From positions 14,546,632-14,610,631 of the forward strand of contig CM044867.1 in the NCBI GenBank assembly GCA_024500155.1: DNA of 64,000 nucleotides. Direction: 5' to 3'. Origin of the DNA: Chenopodium formosanum (taxonomy: Eukaryota; Streptophyta; Magnoliopsida; Caryophyllales; Amaranthaceae). The translations under genes and the position numbers were made by a program. Every line of letters starts with the position of its first letter. Positions within the stretch are counted from its first letter, which is position 1. The notes beneath the pieces were generated by a model. It saw only the letters and a list, made by a program, of their open reading frames with translations, was not told where the DNA came from and searched no databases. This document shows positions 1-8,935 of this stretch, one piece after another.

Positions 1-324
1 GTATTTGTTTAGGTGTTTATTCGTTTGAAAATTCATATTAGACAAATCATGAAAATTAGAATCAACATTAAAAGCATGAGAATCCCGAACATAAGTCTCA
101 TGATTGGCCCTCTCCCAATCATAATTATCCCTAGCTAACCATGAATAGAAATCCCAAGCTTCGTCCGAAGACATAGTTTCAAGATCACCATTTAATATAT
201 TATCAACTACTCCTTGAAAATGCTCATTTAATCCCAAATTAATGATTTCACAATAATCACCCTTGGTAAAACCCTTAACACCATTAAAGAAATCCTTAAG
301 TCGATTAAAATACACCCAAAACCC
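1..324 (-). pseudogene. Ty3/gypsy gag fragment, runs off the left edge
   Basis: Read on the minus strand in the frame whose last codon is bases 3-1, this stretch is open for about 107 codons from an in-frame TAA at 325-327 to the window edge. The translation has the pattern of a plant gypsy gag: a YFNRLKDFF-type segment, then a hydrophobic stretch, then an acidic E-A-W...W-L-A-R-D-N-Y-D-W segment like the end of the retrotransposon gag domain. Such proteins build the cytoplasmic virus-like particle. The N-terminal part is missing, and the upstream junction carries a duplicated 25-base string (about 268-292 and 318-342), so the fragment was probably joined to the LTR remnant at 343-1758 by a deletion. 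No protein motif beyond gag is visible. Athila-like is inferred from the neighbouring LTR; a Tat origin is possible. Confidence 0.6.
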
Positions 325-342
325 TTAACACCATTAAAGAAA

Positions 343-1758
343 AGGAAAAGGAAAAGGAAAAGAAATAAAAATAAAAGAAAAAGATATAAAAATAAAACCC
401 ACAAATTCCCCCAAAAATCACGAACCATCAGACCCCATTTCCTTCTCTTCGTGGCTCTCTGATTTCCATTCATCACCATCACCATCACCGCTTATCATCA
501 TCATCTTCATCAAGCATCCAAGATCGTGGCCGTCCAATTTTCATTAAAAATCACGTGAAAAGCTCGTGATTGACCCTCTTTTGTGCGCCCGCGCAGACAT
601 TGCACTGAGGTCGCGCAATTGCTACTGCCTCTAATCTGTTTTGTAAACTCCAATTGCGTGCGCCTTCTAACAGGGCTGCGCGGCTGCGAGTTGCTGGGTA
701 GCTCCTTGCTGAATTTGTGTGTTTTCAGTGTGATTGGAGATGCGAATTGGTGGTGGCTGTTGTAATTGGAGTTGAATTTGAGGTGAGGTGGTGCGATTGG
801 AGGAGGTCAGTTGGTGTGTTGTTGCTGCAGTTGTTGTTGGTGTGTGTTGCGGTTGTGTGTGATTTATGAGTGGAAAGCAGGGAGCAGCAGGGGAGGTGCG
901 TTTTGGTTGCGGTGGTGGCTGCTGGGTGAAGCAGGGGAGGTGCGAATTGGTGGAGGTTGATTGGAGGTAATTAGGTTGCTGCTGTTGATGTGCGTGGTCG
1001 TTGCTGTTGGTGTTGGGTTTGTTGCGGGGTGAAGGTTGGTGCTGGTGTGTGTGATGTGGGTTAAAATGGTGGCAGAGGTGGTGGTTGATTGGGTGAAGTG
1101 CGGTGGCTGCTGGGTGAAGCAGGGGAGTTGCGTGGTGGTGAGCTGAGGTTGTAACTGCTGGTGTTGTTGGTGTGAGGCTCTTAGTGTGTGTGATTGCGTG
1201 AGGAGCAGGGGTGAAGGAGAGTTGGTGTGTGTGTGGTGTAGGATAAGGTGATGGTGTGGTGAAGGTTTATGGGCAGCAGCTTGACTTGATTGACTCGGGT
1301 CTCGAACATCCAATGTAAACCACTTGACTTTGAAATCCGTGCTTCAACCCGAAAACATACCTACACAACCAAAAATACACATTGGAGAATCGGGACATAA
1401 AATAAGATAAATAAAATAGAAATAAATAAAAATGAAAATAGAAAAAGGACGAAATAAAATAAAACCAAGAAAAATAAAATAAAATAAAATAGAAATAAAA
1501 AAAAAGTAGAAAACGAGGGACATAAAACTAAACTAAAAATAATTAAAACTACGCAAGAAAATAAAATAAAATAATATACAAAAATAGACTAAAACTAATA
1601 AAACAAAAGAAAATAAACTAAAACACACCAAAATTACCAAAATAAACTAGAAACTTTATTAAAGAGAAAACAAGAGAAAGAAAGGGAAAATAAGGGAAAA
1701 TAAACACGAAAATAACCTAAACACTACCCCTAGGAGTGACATAAATGTCACTTATACA
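343..1758 (-). mobile_element. Athila-like LTR, truncated (LTR1)
   Basis: Similar in order and sequence to the complete solo LTR at 30845-33270: purine-rich A/G tract (about 335-385), a C-rich block ending in CATCACCATC, a CG-rich word cluster (about 577-690), a long G/T-rich tract (about 740-1290), a second A/G tract (about 1380-1700), and the terminal GAGTGACATAAATGTCACTTA. On the minus strand the LTR therefore starts near 1758 and is truncated near 343. The G/T tract gives long but low-complexity open frames that are not genes. Confidence 0.75.
577..690 (-). repeat. CG-rich word cluster in LTR1 U3
   Basis: Contains GTGCGCCCGCGC, GGTCGCGCAATTGC, AATTGCGTGCGCC and GCTGCGCGGCTGCG within about 110 bases of otherwise AT-rich DNA. 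It occupies the same LTR position as the words at 32193-32306 and 48397-48463 but uses different letters. Confidence 0.6.
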
Positions 1759-2357
1759 TGCTAGATGATAATACCAACTTGAATAGAGGCTATATATATG
1801 AAGCATAAAAGACAAAAATAATATATCTTGGAGAGCCTTCTAGCTTGCAGCCGCGCCCTCTACATCATGGGTACGGAGTTGCTTAACCCAGCAACCTGCG
1901 CCCGCGGCTCTTGTAATAGATGCCTTCTCCTGATGAGGAGAGGCCGCGACACAGCAACATGGGGGAACCACCTTCGCTCAGCCGCGCCAGCGGGTCAGGG
2001 AGGAGAGCCCTCTCCTGAGGCACGGCGCGGCATCTACTGAAGGTTTCTAAGTTTGCCATGCTCAAGCACCTGCGCCGCGGCTCCTTTGTTTTGCCATACT
2101 TCCTTCCTTGAGTTTCATATCTTCACTCCATGATTTGCCAAGCATTCAACGGTTCATCCGGAAAGGCCAAAAACCTACAAAACAAAAAGGAAAAGCTAGA
2201 AAAGCCAAGAAAAAGGGGACAAAAGAAAGAAAACATGAGAAAGGAAAGAAAAAGACAAAACTATGGTAAAAATGCTTTAAAAGGGTCAAACAAGTGCAAA
2301 TGAGGGGAAAAACCTTGGAGAAAAAGGATAGAAAAGTGGCATAAATACCACTCATCA
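1759..2357 (-). mobile_element. Athila-like LTR fragment (LTR2, U3 part)
   Basis: Ends on the plus strand with GGCATAAATACCACTCATCA, the reverse complement of a TGATGAGTGGTATTTATGCC LTR start, closely like the LTR start at 57848. It is truncated at about 1759 shortly past a TATATATA element (about 1791-1798). It lies inside a copia LTR: the sequence after 2357 resumes a copia LTR that is uninterrupted around 16170. A second boundary and TSD are not visible because the other end is lost. Confidence 0.65.
1849..2085 (-). repeat. GCCGCGGC-type word cluster in LTR2
   Basis: GCAGCCGCGCC, GCGCCCGCGGCTC, GGCCGCGAC, CAGCCGCGCC, GGCGCGGC and GCGCCGCGGCTC occur within about 240 bases, upstream (in LTR orientation) of the TATATATA at 1791. 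Short open frames across it are compositional. Confidence 0.6.
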
Positions 2358-3010
2358 CCCATCAACCCGGGTCAACGGCCCATGCCACATATGTCGCCAC
2401 CGTGGGGCGCTGCCACCGTGGCGCTGCCACGTGGCACGCTACCACTTGGTGGCTTCCACTAGGGGGCTGCCACTTCGCGGCTGCCAACGTAGCTGCTGCC
2501 ACGTTGCCACTTGGCGGCTGCCAACGTAGCAGCTTCCACTTGGCGGCAGCCAACGTGGTTGCCATGCGTGCTCCCACGTGTGCTGCCACATGGCGTTTTT
2601 CCATGTGTGCTGCCACGTGGCACACTTCTATTGGGCACTCTTTCCTTGTTGCTTGAAGCATTTTCCCGTCTCGCCAAATCTTAAATTTTGGCTCAACATT
2701 TGAGATTCTCTGACGCTCGGTTTCGACGTTTCAAGCTCTAATTTCTGACGTCTAAATATTTAATACTCGGGTGACGAATTTATTTCTTCAGGATTAACTC
2801 GTCGAGTCGTTTCGTATATTTTTCTTGGGTGTGACGTAAAGGGTTCAGTCAAGATTAAGCTGTAATATTAATTATATTAATATTACTGATTGGAAGAGGC
2901 CTCCACCCATCCTTTCCGATCACTTGACCTTACTAAATATATTAGCTTTCTAATAATTCCGAACTCGCTATCAGAATAATACACTTGTTCGAAGGACACC
3001 ATTCCTTTAA
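2358..3010 (-). mobile_element. Ty1/copia 3' LTR, partial
   Basis: Matches the complete minus-strand copia LTR at 15547-16715, from the part after CATGACCCAT to the terminus CATTCCTTTNA. The left part was displaced by LTR2. The terminal CA is mutated to AA (3009-3010). The following ATCTCCCACTTG is the reverse complement of the polypurine tract seen at 7485-7496. It is probably the 3' LTR of the element whose 5' LTR is at 15547-16715. Words of the CCACGTGGC type lie at about 2400-2625. Confidence 0.75.
2400..2625 (-). repeat. CCACGTGGC word cluster in copia LTR
   Basis: GCCACCGTGG, GCCACGTGGCAC, CTGCCACGT, CAACGTAGC and similar words recur about every 15-25 bases. Related words are at 16200-16330. 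The plus-strand copia LTRs at 7497-8825 and 30299-34004 have GCTAGC words in this position instead. Confidence 0.7.
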
Positions 3011-3786
3011 ATCTCCCACTTGTCTCTCCGGACAAGTGAGCATTTAGTGTATAGCCCCTTTCCTATGTCTCTTCATGAACTACAGAGTAAGATTACTTGT
3101 CATCCTTGTTACGTCCAGAAGTGTTTCTCAAAATCCGAGTTTGAATGCCAATAAGTAGATGATTTCTAAAATCCATCTGAGCATGGCCATGCATTTTCAC
3201 AGTGTCGCTCTTCAAGAGGCCTTGTAAACAACAAGATATGTTCCCTATTGTTAGTAGGGGGACATTTCCAGTCTTGTAATGTAGCTTCTCCTACTAAGAG
3301 GACCTAGCCGCCCGATATCTGTCGTTATAATCTCCAGTTACGGCATACGTTTGACGGATACCAAAGAGGACTAGTACTCAAACAAGAGACCTCCCACTAC
3401 TCATGGTCAAGGAAAAGAGTTCCGATAGTAATAATGAGAAAAATACTTATGACGGTTTTCAAATCTCTTAAAGTATTATCATAGGTCGATCCAGTAAGGT
3501 TCTAAACTAATACCTGTGCAAATAATTTATATCCTCATAGCACAAGAAACGGTGCTATAAATCATACTACACACTAATCTCTAATGGTCATTAACCGTCC
3601 ACAAATAAATGACCTTAATTAAGGATAATTTTCGATTAAAATATTCAATGTTCACTTAATAGGTGTTTGTTTATCCAAGCCATTGACTTGATACCCTATT
3701 TTGAATATCCTTTAAAATCGAATAGACTCATTATTTAATTCTAAACCACAATTAAATAGTTTTGTGGAATATTTAGAAATATTTTA
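3011..3786 (-). mobile_element. copia 3' untranslated region and polypurine tract
   Basis: Reverse complement of most of 6731-7496, including the sequence around GGCCATGCATTTT, the CTCTTCAAGAGGCC block and the GTTCACTTAATAGGTGTTT block. It carries no gene. It forms the left arm of a large imperfect inverted repeat with 6731-7850. Confidence 0.8.
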
Positions 3787-4530
3787 TTGCACTATGAAAC
3801 TTCACAATGTTTCATCAAATTACAAACGGTTTTTCCCAAATGTTTTATGAGTAATACTCTTCATAAAACATTCATAGAAATCACACTCATATTTGATATG
3901 CTTGATTTCTTTCATGCAATTATGAATGTTGACGTTCACTTATTGCATAGGTTTAGTTATAATTACTTTGCAATCCTTAGCATCTTCATTATCCACCATT
4001 TCCATAATAAGATGATAAAATTTTGAGAGTGTTAATAGATTACATGTGATTCAGAATTAATTGTCCAAGCAATGGCTCCCACTCATTTTCATGATTTGAG
4101 ACCTTCTACTTGACAACCTACTATCATCCAGTTCAACAACGAATTTTTCCATTTAACATCTATCTTATTATTGCCTTTAAGGCAACAATATTCTCAACAT
4201 ATGTTTTAGTAGACTCTCTAATGATGCCTTGCATGGATTTCACTCCAAACGACTCACAATAATTTGGAATACTCTAATCACTTGCGATCATGAAAATTTA
4301 TCTTAAATTTCCGCACATGATACATGGATGCATATCCATTGTACCATTCTCAAGCCACGACACTTCTTGCCTAGTGCTTATAAATGGCTTCCTTGCTAAG
4401 GATCTAATCCTTTTTAAGGTTTGTGCTTGCAACATCAAAACTCAAGTTGTATTTGTTTCCATGCGTCAAGAACTCATCCAAGTGCTTTGGATGTTCTTGA
4501 CTATAATCTAATGCTCTAATACTTAGATTC
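3787..4530 (-). pseudogene. Decayed copia RT end / RNase H region
   Basis: Non-coding, but on the minus strand it aligns by eye with the 3' end of the intact pol at 5700-6613. For example, a stretch near 3900-3990 reads ATTGCAAAGT...ACTAAACCTATGCAATAAGTGAAC..., ending GAAATCAAGCAT, in the same order as AATTTGCAAAGT...ACTAAACCTTTGCC...GGAATCAAGCAT in the intact gene. Many changes are to A or T and all frames are broken. It continues the dead pol of 8826-15546, from which it was separated by the insertion at 4531-8825. No protein is expected. Confidence 0.6.
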
Positions 4531-4537
4531 AAGTTGA

Positions 4538-6613
4538 TTGCTACTATATACGTACTTCACATGCTCTAAGAAACCTCCTAGTTTATCTTTTCTAAAGATA
4601 TGGGGATGCGAAGCATATGTCAAGAAATTGATCTCTGACAAACTTCATCCCAAATCTGACAAGGTTTACTTTGTGGGCTACCCAAAAGAAACCAAAGGGT
4701 ATTACTTCTACAACAAATCGGAGAACAAAGTGTTTGTTGCTCGCGATGGTGTCTTTTTGGAGAAGGAGCACCTTTCCAAAATGACAAGTGGGAGGAAAAT
4801 CGAACTCGACGAAGTTCGTGAGGATGAGCAACAAAATCATAATGACAGTCAAAGTGCTCAAACAGCATCTGTTGACGCAGGTCAAAATGATCAAAATGTG
4901 CAAAGTCAAACCGACAATGCAAATGCTCAATCCATTACCCTACGTAGGTCTCTGAGGCCAAGATCTCAACCTGATAGATATCTTGGTTTAGTATTAACCG
5001 AGAATCAGGACATCCTGATTATGGATGGAGATGAACCGGCAACCTACAAGCAAGCGATGGCAAGCACCGACTCTGCTAAATGGCAAGAGGCCATGAGATC
5101 TGAAATGGATTCCATGTTTGAAAATCAAGTCTGGGACTTGGTTGACTTACCCGAAGGTTATATACCGATCGTATGTAAGTGGATTTTCAAGTTGAAAACC
5201 GACAAAGATGGAAATGTATTCATTTACAAAGCTAGATTGGTGGCAAAAGGTTACAGACAAGTTCATGGTATTGATTACGATGAAACCTTTTCACCAGTTG
5301 CAATGCTTAAATCCGTTCGGATCCTCCTAGCGATTGCTGCATATTACGACTATGAAATATGGCAGATGGACGTCAAAACCGCCTTCCTTAATGGTTATTT
5401 GGAAGAAACTGTGTATATGACACAGCCTGAAGGTTTTGTCGACCAAAACAATGCTGGGAAAGTGTGTAAGCTTAAGAAGTCCATTTATGGATTAAAGCAA
5501 GCAAGCAGAAGTTGGAATCTGCGTTTCGATGAAGCCATCAGTAAGTTTGGTTTTATCAAGAATCCAGATGAATCTTGTGTTTACAAGAAGGTCAGTGGGA
5601 GTGACATCGCCTTCCTAGTCTTATATGTCGATGACATATTGCTCATTGGAAACAGCATTCCGTTGTTAGAGTCTGTAAAGGCCTGGCTTGGAAAGTGCTT
5701 CTCAATGAAAGACTTGGGAGAGGCTCAGTACATACTAGGCATCAAGATCTATAGGGATAGATCAAAAAGGATGATTGGATTGAGTCAAAGTACTTATATT
5801 GATAAGGTACTTGCTCGATTTGGCATGGAGGAGGCCAAAAGAGGTCACCTGCCAATGTCACATGGCATAACCCTAAGCAAGAAGCAGTGTCCACAGACAC
5901 CTGATGAGCGGGTAAGAATGAATCAGATTCCATATGCTTCGCTTATTGGATCTATCATGTATGCCATGATATGTACTAGGCCAGATGTGTCGTATGCCTT
6001 GAGTGCTACGAGCCGTTACCAATCAGACCCAGGAGAGGCGCATTGGACTGCGGCCAAAAATATCCTAAAGTACCTGAAAAGGAACAAGGATAAATTCCTG
6101 GTGTATGGTGGCACAAAGGATTTGGTTGTGGAAGGTTATACCGACGCAAGCTTCCAGACAGACAGAGACGATTTCAAATCGCAATCTGGATATGTGTTCT
6201 GTCTAAATGGAGGGGCGTTTAGTTGGAAGAGCGCAAAGCAGAGTACAACTGCAGATTCTACAACTGAAGCCGAATACTTGGCAGCTGCTGAAGCAGCTAA
6301 GGAGGCTGTTTGGATTCGTAAGTTCGTTGGCGAACTTGATGTTGTACCCTCTATAAAGGGTCCAATAGCCCTCTATTGTGACAACAATGGAGCTATTGCT
6401 CAGGCCAGAGAACCTAGAGAACATCAGAAGGTCAAACATGTCAAGCGGCGATTTCACATGATTCGAGAATGGAAATCAGAGGGTGAAATCAGAATTTGCA
6501 AAGTTGGAACGGATGACAATGTAGCCGATCCACTTACTAAACCTTTGCCTCAAGTGAAGCACAACAAGCACGTTGAGGCAATGGGAATCAAGCATGTTGG
6601 AGACTGGCTTTGA
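4538..6613 (+). CDS. Ty1/copia pol, C-terminal two thirds (integrase end, reverse transcriptase, RNase H)
   Basis: This 691-codon open frame is the only long intact transposon protein in the window. Residues about 10-95 match the C-terminal part of copia integrase (IWGCEAYVKK, KSDKVYFVGYPKETKGYYFY, VFVARDGVFLE). A charged Q/N/D linker follows (about 95-145). Reverse transcriptase runs from about 175 to 430, with KWIFKLKTDKDG, KARLVAKGYRQ, MDVKTAFLNG (277-286), YGLKQA (317-322) and the catalytic YVDD at 363-366. RNase H spans about 525-665, with TDAS (D536), TEAEY (E577), CDN (D615) and ADPLTKPLPQ. It would copy element RNA into DNA in cytoplasmic particles. There is no real start: the frame opens at TTG just after a TGA (4535-4537), so gag, protease and most of integrase are missing. 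It is followed by its own 3' UTR and LTR. It is a 5'-truncated and probably young copy, since the catalytic residues are intact. Exact copia lineage not assigned. Confidence 0.92.
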   Translation: MLLYTYFTCSKKPPSLSFLKIWGCEAYVKKLISDKLHPKSDKVYFVGYPKETKGYYFYNKSENKVFVARDGVFLEKEHLSKMTSGRKIELDEVREDEQQNHNDSQSAQTASVDAGQNDQNVQSQTDNANAQSITLRRSLRPRSQPDRYLGLVLTENQDILIMDGDEPATYKQAMASTDSAKWQEAMRSEMDSMFENQVWDLVDLPEGYIPIVCKWIFKLKTDKDGNVFIYKARLVAKGYRQVHGIDYDETFSPVAMLKSVRILLAIAAYYDYEIWQMDVKTAFLNGYLEETVYMTQPEGFVDQNNAGKVCKLKKSIYGLKQASRSWNLRFDEAISKFGFIKNPDESCVYKKVSGSDIAFLVLYVDDILLIGNSIPLLESVKAWLGKCFSMKDLGEAQYILGIKIYRDRSKRMIGLSQSTYIDKVLARFGMEEAKRGHLPMSHGITLSKKQCPQTPDERVRMNQIPYASLIGSIMYAMICTRPDVSYALSATSRYQSDPGEAHWTAAKNILKYLKRNKDKFLVYGGTKDLVVEGYTDASFQTDRDDFKSQSGYVFCLNGGAFSWKSAKQSTTADSTTEAEYLAAAEAAKEAVWIRKFVGELDVVPSIKGPIALYCDNNGAIAQAREPREHQKVKHVKRRFHMIREWKSEGEIRICKVGTDDNVADPLTKPLPQVKHNKHVEAMGIKHVGDWL

Positions 6614-7496
6614 TTTCCTTGTTTAGTGTTTTAGTTAATTTTGAGAAAAGTTAATGTAAGACACTAAGGAAAACCATTCATGTTTGGGAGTGATATAAAA
6701 TTTCATGCAACATTTTATTACTCCATTATGCTATTTAATTGTGGTTTAGGATTAAATAATGAGTCCATTCGATTCTGAGAATATTCAAAATAGGGTATCA
6801 AGACCAGTCTTGGTAAGGAAACACCTATTAAGTGAACATTGAATATTATAATCGAAAATTATCCCTAATCAAGGTCATTTAAACGATGGACGATTAATGA
6901 CCATTTGAGATTAGTGTGTAGTCTGATTTATAGCACCGTTTCATATGCTACGAGGACATGATTGTCATAAATCATTTGCACAGGTATTGGTTTAGAACCA
7001 TACTGGATCGACCTATGAGAATACTTTAAGAAATTTAAAATTTTTGTCATAAGTATACTTCTCATTATGGCTATCGGAACCTATTTCCTCGACCATGAGT
7101 AGTGGGAGTTCTCTTGTTTGAGTACTAGTTCGCTTTGATGTTGTCAAACGTCTGCCGTAATTGGGGATTATAACGGCAACACTCGGGCGGCTAGGTCCTC
7201 TCAGTAAGAGGAGCTACATTACAAGACTGGGAATGTCCCCCTAGTAAAATAGGGAAGATGTCTTTGTTGTATACAAGGCCTCTCGTAGAGCGAGACTGTA
7301 AAATGCATGGCCGTGCTCGGATGGATTTTAGAAATCATCTGTTTATTGACAGTCGGACTCGGAATCGGGAAACACTTCTGGACGTAATAAGGATGACAAG
7401 ATAAATCTTACCTTATAGTTCATGAAGAGACATTAAGCGACATAGGAAAGGGCTGTACACAAAATGAGCACTTGTCCGGAAGGAAAAGTGGGAGAT
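6614..7496 (+). mobile_element. copia 3' UTR with polypurine tract
   Basis: Non-coding region between the pol stop and the 3' LTR. It ends in AGGAAAAGTGGGAGAT, a polypurine tract that would prime plus-strand synthesis, directly before the LTR start at 7497. It pairs as an inverted copy with 3011-3760. Confidence 0.85.
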
Positions 7497-7864
7497 TGAA
7501 AGGAATGGTGTCCTTCGAACAAGTGTATTATTCCGTTAGCGGGTTCAGAATTATTAGAAAGCTAATATATTCAGTAAGGTCAAGTGATCGGAATGCCTGG
7601 GTGGAGGCCGCTTCCGATCAGTAATATTAATGGATAATTAATGTTACAGCTTAATCTTGACTGAACCCTTCGGGTCACACCCAAGCATTCAACAAACCGA
7701 ATCGACGAATTAATTCGGAAGGAATTAATGAGTCAACCGAGTAATATTTTTTTAGACGTCGGAAATTCGAGCTTAGAGCGTCGAAACCGAGCGTCGGAAG
7801 TCGAGTCGAAAAATAGTGAAAGACGAGACGAGAAATAGTAATAAATCAACAAAAGACCAAAATA

Positions 7865-8240
7865 CCCCTAGCATCGGAATGCCCTAGCAAACCGAGTGCT
7901 AAGGGCATATGGCCTAGCATTGTGGCTAGCGTGCGCACCAAGCCGAGGCTAGGCTTGCTGGTGCGTGCTAGCGCACCCATGCTAGCATGCTAGGCGCGCC
8001 AGCCCGCAACTGCTAGCAGCAGCACGGCTGGCTGCCTAGCGTTGCTAGCCAAGGCACAAGGCCAGCAGCAAGCCCGCACAAGCATGCGGGGCATGCTGGC
8101 CAGCAGCAGCAGCAGCCCGCATGCAAGTGCGGGGCTTGCTGGGCCTGCTGTGCGTAGGCTGCCACGGACAGCACCACATGGCAGCCCACCTTGGCTGCCT
8201 TGGTGCCCAAGGGTGGGTGCCATGTGGCTTGTGGTCCTTG
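7865..8240 (+). repeat. GCTAGC word cluster in copia LTR U3
   Basis: CCTAGCAT, GGCTAGCGTGC, GTGCTAGCGCAC, ATGCTAGCATGC, CTGCTAGCAGC and TTGCTAGCC recur, upstream of the TATA box at 8461. The solo copia LTR at 30660-30844 and 33271-33370 has the same word; the other two copia LTRs have CCACGTGGC. Confidence 0.7.
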
Positions 8241-8460
8241 AGTGTGTGGGGAGTGTGTTGGCCGGCTATGGGAGAGGGAGTGGGGAGCAAGTTTGGTCCC
8301 CCCCTTCTCCAAATGGTCCTCACCTAACCACTCACATGAGCTTGCCACTTGTTGATTTATTACTAGCTTGATTATTAATTTTATTTTAGCTTTAAAATAA
8401 AATGGAAAAATCAAAGTATCCCACATTGATGGGAGAGCAAATGATACTCCCATCATTTCC

Positions 8461-8468
8461 TATAAATA
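8461..8468 (+). promoter_or_regulatory. TATA box of copia LTR
   Basis: TATAAATA followed by CCCATG, at the position matching 33634-33641 in the solo copy and 15909-15916 (minus) in the 5' LTR. Confidence 0.65.
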
Positions 8469-8935
8469 CCCATGTATGGGCATTGGGAAGGATGCTTGAG
8501 TAAGAGTTGAAAAAGGCATCACAATTAGTGAAAACCTTTGAACTCAATATTATTACTCGGGTTTTATTGGTCGGGTCTTGCTAACCCCAAGACATTGGAC
8601 CTAGTCGGTTTCGTTGGTGCGGGTGGACTTCGTTGGAGGTCTCCGTGCGAGCGGGACTTGAAGCTTTCAAGTAAGAGCTCATTTGGAGCGAAGCACGCGT
8701 CAAAGGTAATTAGCTTAACTTAATCTTGTGATTAATTTAATTATGTTCATGGTTTTATTTATTGCGAGTGCGTTCTTGGTTTTGGGTTTATTTCCGCGGT
8801 GAGTCGGACTCACCAAACCCTAACATCCATATCATAGCTTTACATGATGGATTTAATTCGTGATTAATTCTTAGTTTTATTCCATCCATGTGACATTTAG
8901 CTTATGCAGTTACACTAAGTCTTGCCAAATTGTTC

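Larger units (their letters stand above)
7497..8825 (+). mobile_element. Ty1/copia 3' LTR (1329 bp)
   Basis: Starts TGAAAGGAATGG after the polypurine tract and ends CACCAAACCCTAACA, giving TG...CA ends. TATAAATA lies at 8461-8468. The next bases (8826 on) only weakly resemble a PBS, so this is read as a 3' LTR. It is homologous to LTRs at 2358-3010, 15547-16715 and 30299-34004. GCTAGC words fill about 7865-8110, and the long frames in both directions across 7990-8456 are compositional. Confidence 0.88.

Noticed and set aside
864..1313. 149-codon open frame on the minus strand
   Set aside because: His/Thr/Ser/Pro-rich translation of a G/T-rich LTR tract; the same tract gives similar frames at 32176-33036 with different sequence. 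Compositional, not a gene.
1828..2656. Several overlapping frames in both strands
   Set aside because: They translate GCCGCGGC and CCACGTGGC word clusters of LTRs; overlap on opposite strands is due to palindromic repeats.
4538..4540. TTG at 4538 as a true start codon
   Set aside because: It is only the first codon after a stop; the protein is an internal pol fragment, so no genuine start exists here.
4592..4930. Minus-strand frames opposite pol
   Set aside because: Shadows of the copia pol frame at 4538-6613.
7990..8456. Overlapping frames rich in Ala/Leu/Pro/His
   Set aside because: Inside the copia LTR, caused by GC-rich GCTAGC words.
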